Source: Streptomyces albicerus (lineage in GTDB: Bacteria; Actinomycetota; Actinomycetes; Streptomycetales; Streptomycetaceae). Taken from it: 64,000 bases of DNA. Both the position numbers and the translations under genes were made by a program. Location: NCBI RefSeq assembly GCF_008905045.1, contig NZ_VWMY01000027.1:62001-126000 (forward strand), read 5' to 3'. The notes beneath the pieces were generated by a model. The model searched no databases, was not told the origin of the DNA, and was given only the letters and a program-made list of their open reading frames with translations. This document shows, one piece after another, positions 54,604 to 62,892 of this stretch; within the stretch, counting starts at the first letter, position 1, and every line of letters starts with the position of its first letter.

Positions 54604-55878
54604 ATGGCGAAGCAGCGGGAGTGGGAACGGTGGAAGGCCGTCGGGCAGCACACGTTCTTTCTCACCGTGCTCGCCCTGTTCGTCGTGGGTGCGCTGGTCG
54701 GAGCGAGCGTGACGATGGGCGGGGCGTTGCTGCGGGTCGGCCTGGCGGTGGGGCTCGCGGCCTGGTACGGGTACTGGGTGGTGCTGCGCGGCCGCGCCGA
54801 TCGCCCGCCGCTGCCCTACATCGTCGGGGCCGCGGTGGCGTGGGCGGTGATGGCCGCGGTGGATCCGGCACTGTTGCCGACGGGCCTGGCCGTGCTGATC
54901 CCGTACTGGCTGCGGCGGGCCTGGTGGTCGGCCGCCGGGGTGCTGGTGCTGGGCGCGGCCTGGATGTGGCAGCGCTTCACCACAGACGGGTCCGTGGATG
55001 TGCGGGAGTTCCTGAGCTGCACGCTCGGCATGGCGGCGGCGGTCACCGTCGTCGGCTACATCGCCACCCTCGACCACGAGAGCCACAAGCGCCAGCGGCT
55101 GCTGGACGAGCTCACCGCCACCCAGGCCGAACGGGCGGCCGCTGAACGCCAGGCGGGCACCCTGGCCGAACGCCAGCGCCTGGCCCGCGAGGTCCACGAC
55201 ACCCTGACTCAGGGCTTCGCCTCCATCGCCATGCTGCTGGACGCCGCACGCGACGACCTCCCGCCCGGCACTCCCGTGGCCCGCCGGGTCGAGCAGGCCA
55301 TGCGCACCGCCCGGGACAACCTCGCCGAAAGCCGCCGCCTCGTGCATGCCCTGCGCCCCGCACCACTGGACGGCACACACCTGAGGGACGCGGTCCGCGA
55401 ACTGACCGCCCGGCTGGCCGAAGAGACCGGCATCGAGGCATATACGACGGTGACCGGGCGCCCGGCCGCCCTGTCTCCCGGTGTGGAGGGCGAGTTGCTG
55501 CGCGTGGTGCAGGAGGCGCTGACCAACGCCCGCCGTCACGCGCACGCGGCCAGCGTGTCCGTCACCCTCTCCTACCTGGACGACGTGCTGGCCATCGACA
55601 TCCAGGACGACGGCACCGGCTTCGCGCCCGCCGCCCGCCACGCCGGAGTCGGACTGGCCGCCATGCGGGAGCGCGTCGCCGTCCTGGGCGGCACGTTCGC
55701 GGTGGAGAGCGTGTCCGGCGAGGGCACCACCATCGCCGTCACGGTGCCTGTTCCGGTACCCGAGCCGACCGTCGCGCCTTCGCCCGGCACCCCTGCCTCC
55801 GGCGACGTCGTCGGCACTGACACCGACACCGACACCGGCGCCGGCTCAGACACCGACCGGATGGTCCCGGCGCGGTGA
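54604..55878 (+). CDS. NarL-system sensor histidine kinase
   Basis: A 424-residue membrane kinase. Five or so helices span about 17-155, a coiled segment follows (RQRLLDELTATQAERAAAER), and HisKA_3 has H198 in AREVHDTLTQGFASIAMLLD. The HATPase domain has VVQEALTNARRHAHA (N box) and DDGTGF (G box). The tail is Pro/Thr/Asp-rich with a TDTDTDTG repeat. The next gene, overlapping by GTGA, is its response regulator. The signal is unknown. Confidence 0.9.
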   Translation: MAKQREWERWKAVGQHTFFLTVLALFVVGALVGASVTMGGALLRVGLAVGLAAWYGYWVVLRGRADRPPLPYIVGAAVAWAVMAAVDPALLPTGLAVLIPYWLRRAWWSAAGVLVLGAAWMWQRFTTDGSVDVREFLSCTLGMAAAVTVVGYIATLDHESHKRQRLLDELTATQAERAAAERQAGTLAERQRLAREVHDTLTQGFASIAMLLDAARDDLPPGTPVARRVEQAMRTARDNLAESRRLVHALRPAPLDGTHLRDAVRELTARLAEETGIEAYTTVTGRPAALSPGVEGELLRVVQEALTNARRHAHAASVSVTLSYLDDVLAIDIQDDGTGFAPAARHAGVGLAAMRERVAVLGGTFAVESVSGEGTTIAVTVPVPVPEPTVAPSPGTPASGDVVGTDTDTDTGAGSDTDRMVPAR

Positions 55879-56516
55879 CCCCCACTCCTGCGATCCGGGT
55901 CCTGCTCGTCGACGACCACCCTGTGGTGCGCGACGGGCTCGCCGCCCTGCTCGGCACCCAGCCTGATCTCACGGTGGTCGGCGAGGCCGCCACCGGCCCC
56001 GAGGCGCTGCGTCGGACCGCCGAACTGGCCCCGGACGTCGTCCTGATGGACCTGCAGCTGCCCGGCATGGACGGCGCGGCCGCGACCGCCGCCATCCGCA
56101 CCGCCCACCCGGACGTACGGGTGCTGGTGTTGACCACGTACGACACGGACGCCGACATCACCGCCGCCATCGACGCCGGCGCGGTCGGCTATCTGCTCAA
56201 GGACACCGGACGGGAAGAACTGTGTGCGGCCGTCCGCACAGCGGCCCGGGGCGGCGCGGCACTGTCCCCCACGGTGGCCGCCAAGGTGCTCGCTCATATG
56301 CGCGGCGAGAGGGGCGCGGGCCTGTCCGGCCGGGAACTGGAGGTCCTGTCCGCCGTGGCTCGCGGGCAGAGCAACAAGCAGATCGCCCGCGCCCTGCGCC
56401 TGTCCGAGGCCACGGTCAAGACCCACCTGCTGCACATCTACGCCAAACTCGACGTCGCCGACCGCACCGCCGCCGTCACCGCGGCCCTGGGCCGGGGAAT
56501 CATCCGTATCGACTGA
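55875..56516 (+). CDS. NarL/LuxR-type response regulator
   Basis: A 213-residue regulator. The receiver has the DD pair at 13-14, phospho-acceptor D59 (VVLMDLQLPG) and K109 region (YLLKDT). The LuxR HTH begins at LSGRELEVLSAVARGQSNKQ and includes ALRLSEATVKTHLLHIYAKL. It is coupled to the upstream kinase by GTGA. The 3' end overlaps a convergent dctA remnant. Confidence 0.92.
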   Translation: MTPTPAIRVLLVDDHPVVRDGLAALLGTQPDLTVVGEAATGPEALRRTAELAPDVVLMDLQLPGMDGAAATAAIRTAHPDVRVLVLTTYDTDADITAAIDAGAVGYLLKDTGREELCAAVRTAARGGAALSPTVAAKVLAHMRGERGAGLSGRELEVLSAVARGQSNKQIARALRLSEATVKTHLLHIYAKLDVADRTAAVTAALGRGIIRID

Positions 56517-56741
56517 GCCGGCTCGTTGCCTGCCGGAAGACGTTGATCGCGACGAGCCCGGTGAGCATGGCGACGATGGTGCCGATCTGAAAGTAGGTCA
56601 GCGCCTTGATGCCGGTGAGCCCGACCTTCTTCAGGTCCGCGACCCCTGCGATGCCGCCGATGATCGTCAGGAACACGATCGGCCCGATCAGCATCTTCAT
56701 CGCGGTGATGAACGTCGTACCGATCGGCTCGCTCGTTGCCC
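56500..56741 (-). pseudogene. Fragment of a dicarboxylate:cation symporter (DctA/GltP type)
   Basis: The frame reads ATSEPIGTTFITAMKMLIGP, IVFLTIIGGIAGVADLKKVG and LKALTYFQIGTIVAMLTGLV to QATSRLSRYG. That is helices 2 and 3 of the DAACS family, with IGTTF-x-x-x-MKMLI-x-PIVF. The N terminus and all later helices, including the serine-rich motif, are missing. Its end overlaps the response regulator gene. Confidence 0.7.
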
Positions 56742-56847
56742 GGGGTATGCGTCATTGCAGCCTCCCTGATCGCGCGACACCGAGCCCGATCGGCACGCGC
56801 TAGCTTGAGCGACAGTGAACCGGGCCCTCGATCAGGGGTCCACGACC

Positions 56848-56876
56848 AAAAAACGATGCCCCGTATAGGCGGGGCC
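56848..56876 (-). terminator. Rho-independent terminator of the second two-component operon
   Basis: Read on the minus strand, GCCCC and GGGGC arms close a small hairpin (56858-56875) and are followed by TCGTTTTTT (56848-56855). It lies 40 bases after the response regulator stop. A clear U-run is rare in this window. Confidence 0.75.
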
Positions 56877-56916
56877 TATCTGTTCCTCTCCCGGGCCCAG
56901 CCCGACGGGGACGCGG

Positions 56917-57597
56917 TCAGTGGGCGGAGGGCGAGGCCTGCACAAGCCCGGCCTGATAGGCGATGACGACGAGCTGGGCGCGGTCGCGGGCGCCGAGTTT
57001 GGTCAGGGCACGCTGGATGTGGGTGCGTACCGTCAGCACGCTGATGACCAGGTCGTCGGCGATCTCCGCGTTGGACTTGCCGTGCGCGGCGAGCACGGTG
57101 ACCTCCCGTTCCCGCGGAGTGAGCTCGTGCATTCGCTCCGGCGGCGCCAGGAAGTTGCCCGGAGCGGGTGCGGCGAGGAAGCGGGTGATCAGGGCGCGGG
57201 TCGCCCCGGGTGACAGGAGCGCCTCGCCGGAGGCGACGGTACGGATACCCGCCAGCAGGATGTCGGTGGTGACGTACTTGCCGAGGAAGCCCGAGGCGCC
57301 GACCCGCAGCGCTTTGGCGACGTACTCGTCGGTCTCGAACATGGTGAGGATCAGCACGCGGGTGCCCGCCAGGTCGGGGTCGTCGCAGATAGTGGCGGTG
57401 GCGGCCAGGCCGTCCGAGCCGGGCATGCGGATGTCCATGAGCACGACGTCGGGGTGGTGGGCGCGGACGAGGTCCACCGCTTCGTTGCCGTTGGCGGCCT
57501 CCCCGACCACCTCCATGTCGTCGCAGGAGTCGATCAGGAGCCGGAACGTGCCCCGCAGCAGGGCCTGATCGTCGGCGAGCAGGACGCGGATGGTCAC
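56917..57597 (-). CDS. NarL/LuxR-type response regulator
   Basis: A 226-residue regulator. Receiver: ADD at 8-10, D55 (VVLMDIRMPGSDG) and K near 107 (GFLGKYVTTD). The LuxR HTH begins at LTPREREVTVLAAHGKSNAE and includes VISVLTVRTHIQRALTKLGA. The start overlaps the kinase stop by 4 bases. A likely target is the MMPL exporter gene, which lies directly upstream in the same orientation. Confidence 0.92.
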   Translation of the reverse strand: MTIRVLLADDQALLRGTFRLLIDSCDDMEVVGEAANGNEAVDLVRAHHPDVVLMDIRMPGSDGLAATATICDDPDLAGTRVLILTMFETDEYVAKALRVGASGFLGKYVTTDILLAGIRTVASGEALLSPGATRALITRFLAAPAPGNFLAPPERMHELTPREREVTVLAAHGKSNAEIADDLVISVLTVRTHIQRALTKLGARDRAQLVVIAYQAGLVQASPSAH

Positions 57598-58883
57598 GGG
57601 GTGGCCTCGTTTTCTTTCCGGTCTTCTTCCAGGGCGCGCAAGTGCAGCTCTTCTTCCGGGGCGCGGGGGTGCAGCGGGAGTGCGGTGGCGACTTCGAAGC
57701 CGCCGTCGGGGCGAGGGCCGGCGTGCAGGTCGCCGCCGACGGAGTGGGCACGCTCACGCATGCCCATCAGACCGTAACCGCCGCCCGGGACGGACGAAGT
57801 GCCGGCGGTTGTGTCGTTGGTGACCGAGATCAGCAGGCGGGAGTCGGAGTACGTGAGCCGGACGCTCGCCCCTTTGCCGGCGCCGTGCTTCGTGACGTTG
57901 GTGAGGGCTTCCTGGATGATCCGGTACGCCGTCAGGTCCACGCCCGGCGACAGGGACCGTGGTTCTCCCTTCGTGGTGACGGTGACCTCGACGCCGGCGG
58001 TTTCGCATGTCGCGATCAGCTCGGGGAGGCGGTCCAGGCTGGGGGCGGGTTCCAGGGAGTCGGCGTCGGAATCGCCGCTCTGGCGCAACACCCCTACCGT
58101 GGCGCGGAGTTCGAGCAGCGCGGAGGATGTGGTGGCCGTCAGCTCGTCGAGCAGCTTCTGTGCCTGTTCGGGGTGGGTGGTCGCGAGGTGGCGGGCGGTG
58201 CCGGCCTGCGCGTTGGCGACGGCCATGTGGTGGGCCACGGCGTCGTGGAGCTCGCGGGCGATACGCATCCGCTCCTCGGCGACCCGCAGCCGGGCCTCCT
58301 CCTCGCGGGTGCGCTCGGCGTGTGCGGCGCGCGCCTGCACGGAGTCCGTGTAGTCGCGGCGCAGGCGGTCCCGGCTGCCGCCGACCAGGGGCAGCATGAG
58401 CCACAGCACGGGACCGAGGGTGCGCAGCAGGAGCATCCCGGTCGTGTGCGTGTCGAACACGGCGGTGGCGACCACCACGGCCATGGTCAGGGCACCGTAC
58501 ACACGTGTGGTCCTGGGGTCGGTGCCGGCGGCCAGCCGGTACAGGGCGATCATCAGGGGTGCGAGCAGCAGGGGTGTCACCAGGTAGCCCAGAGCCACCG
58601 TGATCACCGTGCAGACCGTGGCCACGACGAGAGCACTGCGCGGGTAGGTGCGTGCCCTCAGCTGGGCGAGGCAGGAAACGGCTGCGAGGGCTTCGGCGGG
58701 CCAGTCCTCGCGTGGTTGGCTGACACCAGGGATGGCGATCGACGCACCGAGGGTCACGGTGCCGAGCAGCCCCAGGACCAGGACTACGTCTGTGACGGTG
58801 AGCCGACGCCCCGGGTAGCGCGCTCCAGGCTGGTGGTCATCTGTCTCTCCGGGTGAAGGGCCTGAGCCCGTGGTGGACGACAT
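57594..58883 (-). CDS. NarL-system sensor histidine kinase
   Basis: A 429-residue kinase (start ATG 58883). Four to five helices span about 28-168. HisKA_3 has H213 in ARELHDAVAHHMAVANAQAG, and the HATPase domain has IIQEALTNVTKHG and GGGYGLMGMRERAHSVGG. The order and motifs are those of the DesK/LiaS-like kinases common in Streptomyces. It is followed, with overlap, by its response regulator. Confidence 0.92.
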   Translation of the reverse strand: MSSTTGSGPSPGETDDHQPGARYPGRRLTVTDVVLVLGLLGTVTLGASIAIPGVSQPREDWPAEALAAVSCLAQLRARTYPRSALVVATVCTVITVALGYLVTPLLLAPLMIALYRLAAGTDPRTTRVYGALTMAVVVATAVFDTHTTGMLLLRTLGPVLWLMLPLVGGSRDRLRRDYTDSVQARAAHAERTREEEARLRVAEERMRIARELHDAVAHHMAVANAQAGTARHLATTHPEQAQKLLDELTATTSSALLELRATVGVLRQSGDSDADSLEPAPSLDRLPELIATCETAGVEVTVTTKGEPRSLSPGVDLTAYRIIQEALTNVTKHGAGKGASVRLTYSDSRLLISVTNDTTAGTSSVPGGGYGLMGMRERAHSVGGDLHAGPRPDGGFEVATALPLHPRAPEEELHLRALEEDRKENEATP

Positions 58884-58902
58884 GCGGCACACAATGCCGC
58901 AC

Positions 58903-58934
58903 GGGTCGCCCGTGGCCTACGCCACGGGCGACCC
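58903..58934. terminator. Strong hairpin terminator after the MMPL gene
   Basis: Bases 58903-58916 and 58921-58934 form a perfect 14-bp stem with a 4-base loop, 23 bases after the MMPL stop and just before the kinase start. Confidence 0.8.
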
Positions 58935-58957
58935 TGGGACGGCAGGGGCCGGCCCGG

Positions 58958-61303
58958 TCAGACGCGCGCCTCGACCGGCTCGTCCGGGGCCGGGTCCGGC
59001 TCGGGGTGGCGGTCCGTGGCGTCGGCCGGGCGGCGGGTGAGGGCCTCGCCCTCGACGTCGACGCGGGGCAGCAGCCGGTCCAGTCGGCGGGGCAGCCACC
59101 AGGCCTTGTCGCCGAGCAGGGCGAGGACGGCGGGCACGAGCGCCATCCGTACCACGAAGGCGTCGAGCAGGACGGCGGTGGCCAGGCCGAACCCGATCAT
59201 CTTGATCATGGAGTCGCTCTCACCGATGAAGCCGGCGAAGACCGCGACCATGATCAGGGCGGCGGCGACCACCACCCGGGCGCTGTGCCGGAACCCGGAG
59301 ACCACCGCCTGCTCGGCCGTTTCCCCATGGACGTAGGCCTCCCGCATCCGGGAGACGAGGAACACCTCGTAGTCCATGGCGAGGCCGAAGACGATGCCCA
59401 CCAGGAAGATCGGCATCAGGCTCATGATCGGTCCGGTCTGCTCCACACCGAACAGGCCGGCGCCGTGTCCCTGCTGGAAGACCACGACGACCGCACCGAG
59501 GGCCGCCAGCACGGAGAGCAGGAAGCCCAGGGCCGCCTTGAGCGGGACGAGCACGGACCGGAAGACGACCAGCAGGAGGACGACGGCCAGGCCCACGATG
59601 GTCACCAGGTAGGGAACCAGGGCGGCCTGGACCTTGGCGGCGATGTCGATGTTCAGCGCCGTGGTGCCGGTGACCTCGAAGGACGCCCCGGCCGCGGACT
59701 CGATGGCCGGCCGTTCGTCACGGATGGTCTTGACGAGGGTCTTGGTTTTCGCGTCGGTCGGGCTGGTGGACGGCGTCGCCGTGAACACCGCGGTGTCGCC
59801 CGCCTTGTTGAAGTGGGGCTGCGCGACCGAGACGACGCCCTTCGTGTCGCCGATCTTCTCGCTGATCGCCGTCACGGCCGCCTTCGCGTCGTCGGCCCCC
59901 TGCGCGTCCACGACGATGGTCAGCGGCCCGTTGAAGCCGGGCCCGAATCCCTCGGCGAGGGCGTCGTAGGCACGGCGTTCGCTGGTGGAGGTGGGCTTGG
60001 CCTCGTCGCCGGGCATGCCCAGTTGCAGAGACGCCATCGGCACCGCGAGGGCACCGAGGCCCAGGACTCCCAGGATCAGCACGGGAACGGGACGGCGCCA
60101 GACGAAGCGGGCCCAGCGGGTGCCCAGATTGTCCTTCGCGTCCTGCCCGGTGTCGGAGGTGCTCCGCACGGCCTCCAGGTGCGGCACGGTGCCCTGCGCC
60201 GGCTTCGCCCTCCTGCCCCACCTGGCCTTGACCAGCCTGGCTTTCGTGACCGACCGGGTGTTCCAGCCCGGCTTCGCCTGCTTGCGCGCGGCGCCGGACA
60301 GCACCGCGCCCGGCCAGAAACCAAGGAGGGCCGGGACCATGGTCAGCGCGATGAGCACGCCGACGACGACCGCCCCCGCAGCGGCCAGGCCCATCTTGGT
60401 CAGCAGCGGAATGCCGACCACCGCCAGCCCGGCCAGCGCGATCACGACGGTGAGACCGGCGAAGACCACCGCGGACCCGGCGGTGCCCACGGCCAGACCG
60501 ACCGCCTCCTGCGGGTCATGTCCCTTGGCGCGTTCCTCGCGGTAGCGGGAGACGACGAACAGGGCGTAGTCGATACCGACGGCAAGGCCCAGCATCAGCG
60601 CCAGGGTGCCGGTGCTCGTGGACAGGCCGAGGGCGGCGGCCAGGGTCGTGATCGTGAACATGGTGATACCGACACCGAGGATCGCGGTCAGCAGCGGCAG
60701 CCCGGCGGCGGCCAGCGAACCGAAGGTGATCAGCAGCACGACGGCCGCCATCGAGATGCCGATGATCTCGGCGATGCCGCCGGGACCGCCGCCGCTGTCC
60801 ATCGCGGACCCGCCGGCCTCCACGGTCAGGCCAGCTTCCCGTGCCGGGTCGGTGGCCTTCTCCAGGGCAGTCCGGCTGGTGTCGGTGAGGTTCTCGGCCT
60901 TCACCTTGTAGGTGACGGTCGCGTACGCCGTCGAACCGTCCTCGCTGACCGCCTTCGACTCGAAGGGATCGGCGACGCCGGCGACCTGCGAGCCGTCACC
61001 GAGCTCGTCCACCGTCTGCTCGATGGCCTTCTTGTTCTCGGTCGCGGTGACCTTCTGCCCGTCCGGGGCCACGAAGACCACCCGGGCCGTCGCGCCGTCG
61101 GCGGCCGCCCCCGGGAAGCGCTCGCCCATCAGGTCGAAGGCCTTCTGGGACTCGATCCCCGGCATCGAGAACTCCGAGTCGGAGGCTCCCTTCGCCTGCA
61201 GAGAACTCAGCCCGACACAGGCCAGCACGCCCACCCACAACAAGGCGACGTACCAGCGCCGCCTGAAGGCCAGACGACCCAGTCGATAAAGAAAAGTAGC
61301 CAC
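58958..61303 (-). CDS. MMPL/RND-family membrane exporter
   Basis: A 781-residue protein with 12 predicted helices in two halves. Each half has a large extracytoplasmic loop after the first helix. The core motif is present twice: GLAVGIDYALFVVSRYREER and GLAMDYEVFLVSRMREAYVH, with proton-relay Asp residues. A charged linker lies between the halves (about 340-410). GTG 61303 has GAGGT 8 bases upstream. MMPL proteins export lipids, siderophores or antibiotics. Repeated 16-base boxes lie about 90-130 bases upstream. Confidence 0.92.
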   Translation of the reverse strand: MATFLYRLGRLAFRRRWYVALLWVGVLACVGLSSLQAKGASDSEFSMPGIESQKAFDLMGERFPGAAADGATARVVFVAPDGQKVTATENKKAIEQTVDELGDGSQVAGVADPFESKAVSEDGSTAYATVTYKVKAENLTDTSRTALEKATDPAREAGLTVEAGGSAMDSGGGPGGIAEIIGISMAAVVLLITFGSLAAAGLPLLTAILGVGITMFTITTLAAALGLSTSTGTLALMLGLAVGIDYALFVVSRYREERAKGHDPQEAVGLAVGTAGSAVVFAGLTVVIALAGLAVVGIPLLTKMGLAAAGAVVVGVLIALTMVPALLGFWPGAVLSGAARKQAKPGWNTRSVTKARLVKARWGRRAKPAQGTVPHLEAVRSTSDTGQDAKDNLGTRWARFVWRRPVPVLILGVLGLGALAVPMASLQLGMPGDEAKPTSTSERRAYDALAEGFGPGFNGPLTIVVDAQGADDAKAAVTAISEKIGDTKGVVSVAQPHFNKAGDTAVFTATPSTSPTDAKTKTLVKTIRDERPAIESAAGASFEVTGTTALNIDIAAKVQAALVPYLVTIVGLAVVLLLVVFRSVLVPLKAALGFLLSVLAALGAVVVVFQQGHGAGLFGVEQTGPIMSLMPIFLVGIVFGLAMDYEVFLVSRMREAYVHGETAEQAVVSGFRHSARVVVAAALIMVAVFAGFIGESDSMIKMIGFGLATAVLLDAFVVRMALVPAVLALLGDKAWWLPRRLDRLLPRVDVEGEALTRRPADATDRHPEPDPAPDEPVEARV

Positions 61304-61394
61304 GGCAGGGAACCTCACATCGGATCTCGGGTACCTGCCAAGGCTGTCCGGAGGAGGGCCGCTCGGTCGTCGTGCCACTGCTGGCAGTTGCTTC

Positions 61395-61431
61395 TACCGA
61401 AATCGCAGCAGCGCCTACTGAAACCGCAGTA
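61395..61431. promoter_or_regulatory. Direct-repeat boxes upstream of the MMPL gene
   Basis: TACCGAAATCGCAGCA (61395-61410) and TACTGAAACCGCAGTA (61416-61431) are two copies of one 16-base box, 21 bases apart start to start, so on the same DNA face. The second copy is a TACTG-N6-CAGTA inverted repeat. A related box lies at 62662-62677. Confidence 0.6.
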
Positions 61432-61499
61432 CATCCACGGCCGTCCCCGCCCTGATGGCAACTCAGCGACTTGGCGATTTGGAGACTTGTCCCTCCGCT

Positions 61500-62444
61500 T
61501 CAGCGCGCTGCCCTCACCGCCCGCAGCACGGCTCGCGCCATGCCCCGCTCGCCGCGCTCGTTGGGGTGCATGGAGGCCGCCGGGGCCGCAGGGATCAGGG
61601 GTTCGATCCAGCGCACGTCCTCGTCCGCGCAGGCGTCGCAGCCGACGGAGGGCGTATAGGTGTCGACGTACCCGGCTCCGGCGGCTTTCGCCCTGTCCCG
61701 CAGCATGGCGTTGAGCTGCCGCTCCTTCTCCCGCAGGAAGCTCACATCGCCCGGCGCCAGGCCCGTCGCGCGTCCGCAGCCGCGGCCGTCGTCCGGCAGG
61801 ATCGCGGGATAGCCGACGACGTACACGCGGGCCTCGGGCGCCCGGCGCCTGATGTCGCTCAGCGCGGCGGACAGCCGCCCGCCTGCCGCGCTGATCCTCG
61901 CCTCCACCTGGTCGGTGCCGTCGGAGACGTACCGCTTCCGGCACGGGGCGTCGTTCACCGTGTCGTCCGCGAAACGGCTCTCCATCTGGTACCGGACGCC
62001 GTCCTTGACGCACGCGGTGATCACCGAGCCGAAGCCGATGTCGTTCCCGCCGACGCCGACGGTGACCAGGCCGGTCGCGGCGGTGACGGCCGCCAGTTGG
62101 GCCGGATTGACCCCGTCGTCCGTGGACTGCGAGGCGGACAGGTCACCGACGGTGGCCCCACTGCAGCTGACGTCACGGAACTCCGCCGCGGCGATGCCGA
62201 GGCCGTCGGCGACCAGCGCCGGGTAGTTCCGGTCGGAGCGGTCGCACCCCGCGGGCCTGCCGTTCTGGTCGGGGATCTTCGGGCCGGCCGTTTAGGAGTC
62301 GCCCAGGGCGACGTAGGGCCCGCGTGGCGGTGCCAGGAGCGCCGACGCGGCGCCGCCGTCGCTGTCCCTGCTCACGGCGACCGCTGTGAGGAGCGCGGCG
62401 CATGAGGCGACCGCGGCCAGTCCGAGCGTGGTCCGGATCTTCAT
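61500..62444 (-). pseudogene. SGNH/GDSL hydrolase with stop codon right after the catalytic GDS
   Basis: The 315-codon frame from ATG 62444 to 61500 encodes a full secreted SGNH hydrolase, interrupted only by TAA at codon 51 (62292-62294). The signal peptide is KIRTTLGLAAVAS and following residues. PYVALGDS (block I with the nucleophile Ser) is followed by the stop, where the family usually has Tyr (TAC). The rest is intact: CDRSDRNYPALVADGL, block III GVGGNDIGF, several Cys for disulfides, and block V MHPNERG. It resembles the small secreted esterases/lipases of Streptomyces. The sequence shows no other damage, so the mutation is recent or a base-call error. Confidence 0.8.
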
Positions 62445-62661
62445 CTGAGTCTGCTGCCTCCCGGTGCGGGAGTCCGGGAGGGAGGCGCGTCGTGCGGTTC
62501 GCGCAGGCGCGCGCGGCGCGGTCGGTCTTCCCCGTCGGACGCCAGGCGATGACCGGCACTCGGCGCCCTGACCGCGGACGCGGCGCAGCCGGTCTCGGAT
62601 ACCGCCTCAGGCTCCCCGCACAAGTCCCTCCGCGTCGTCGTGCCCCTGTTGGCACTTCGCC

Positions 62662-62677
62662 TACTGAGGGTGCAGTA
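62662..62677. promoter_or_regulatory. Third TACTG-N6-CAGTA box
   Basis: TACTGAGGGTGCAGTA repeats the box at 61416-61431. The preceding 25 bases (GTCGTGCC, then CTG[CT]TGGCA) are also alike at both places. It is about 220 bases upstream of the SGNH hydrolase start. The surrounding 62445-62835 holds no gene. Confidence 0.5.
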
Positions 62678-62835
62678 CGCCAGCCACGACATGTCCTTCG
62701 CGTGCAGGCCGGACATCTCTCGGAGGCGTCTTGTGTCCTGCTGACTCGGCGCGCTGCTCTTGGCAGGCGGCAGCGCGGCGGCCGGTCCCGGGCCGTCTGT
62801 CCGGAACCGGCCGTCGGAGACCTGGCTGTCGGCAG

Positions 62836-62873
62836 CCTCCGCTGATCGCCGCCCCGGCGGCGATCAGCGGAGG
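62836..62873. terminator. Strong hairpin terminator of phosphoglucomutase
   Basis: Bases 62836-62853 and 62856-62873 form a perfect 18-bp stem with a 2-base loop, about 20 bases after the pgm stop. Confidence 0.85.
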
Positions 62874-62892
62874 CACCACGGCCTCGCCCCCG

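Noticed and set aside
62292..62294. Recoded stop (selenocysteine-like readthrough) in the SGNH gene
   Set aside because: The codon is TAA, not TGA, and no structure of that kind is evident; nonsense mutation is simpler.
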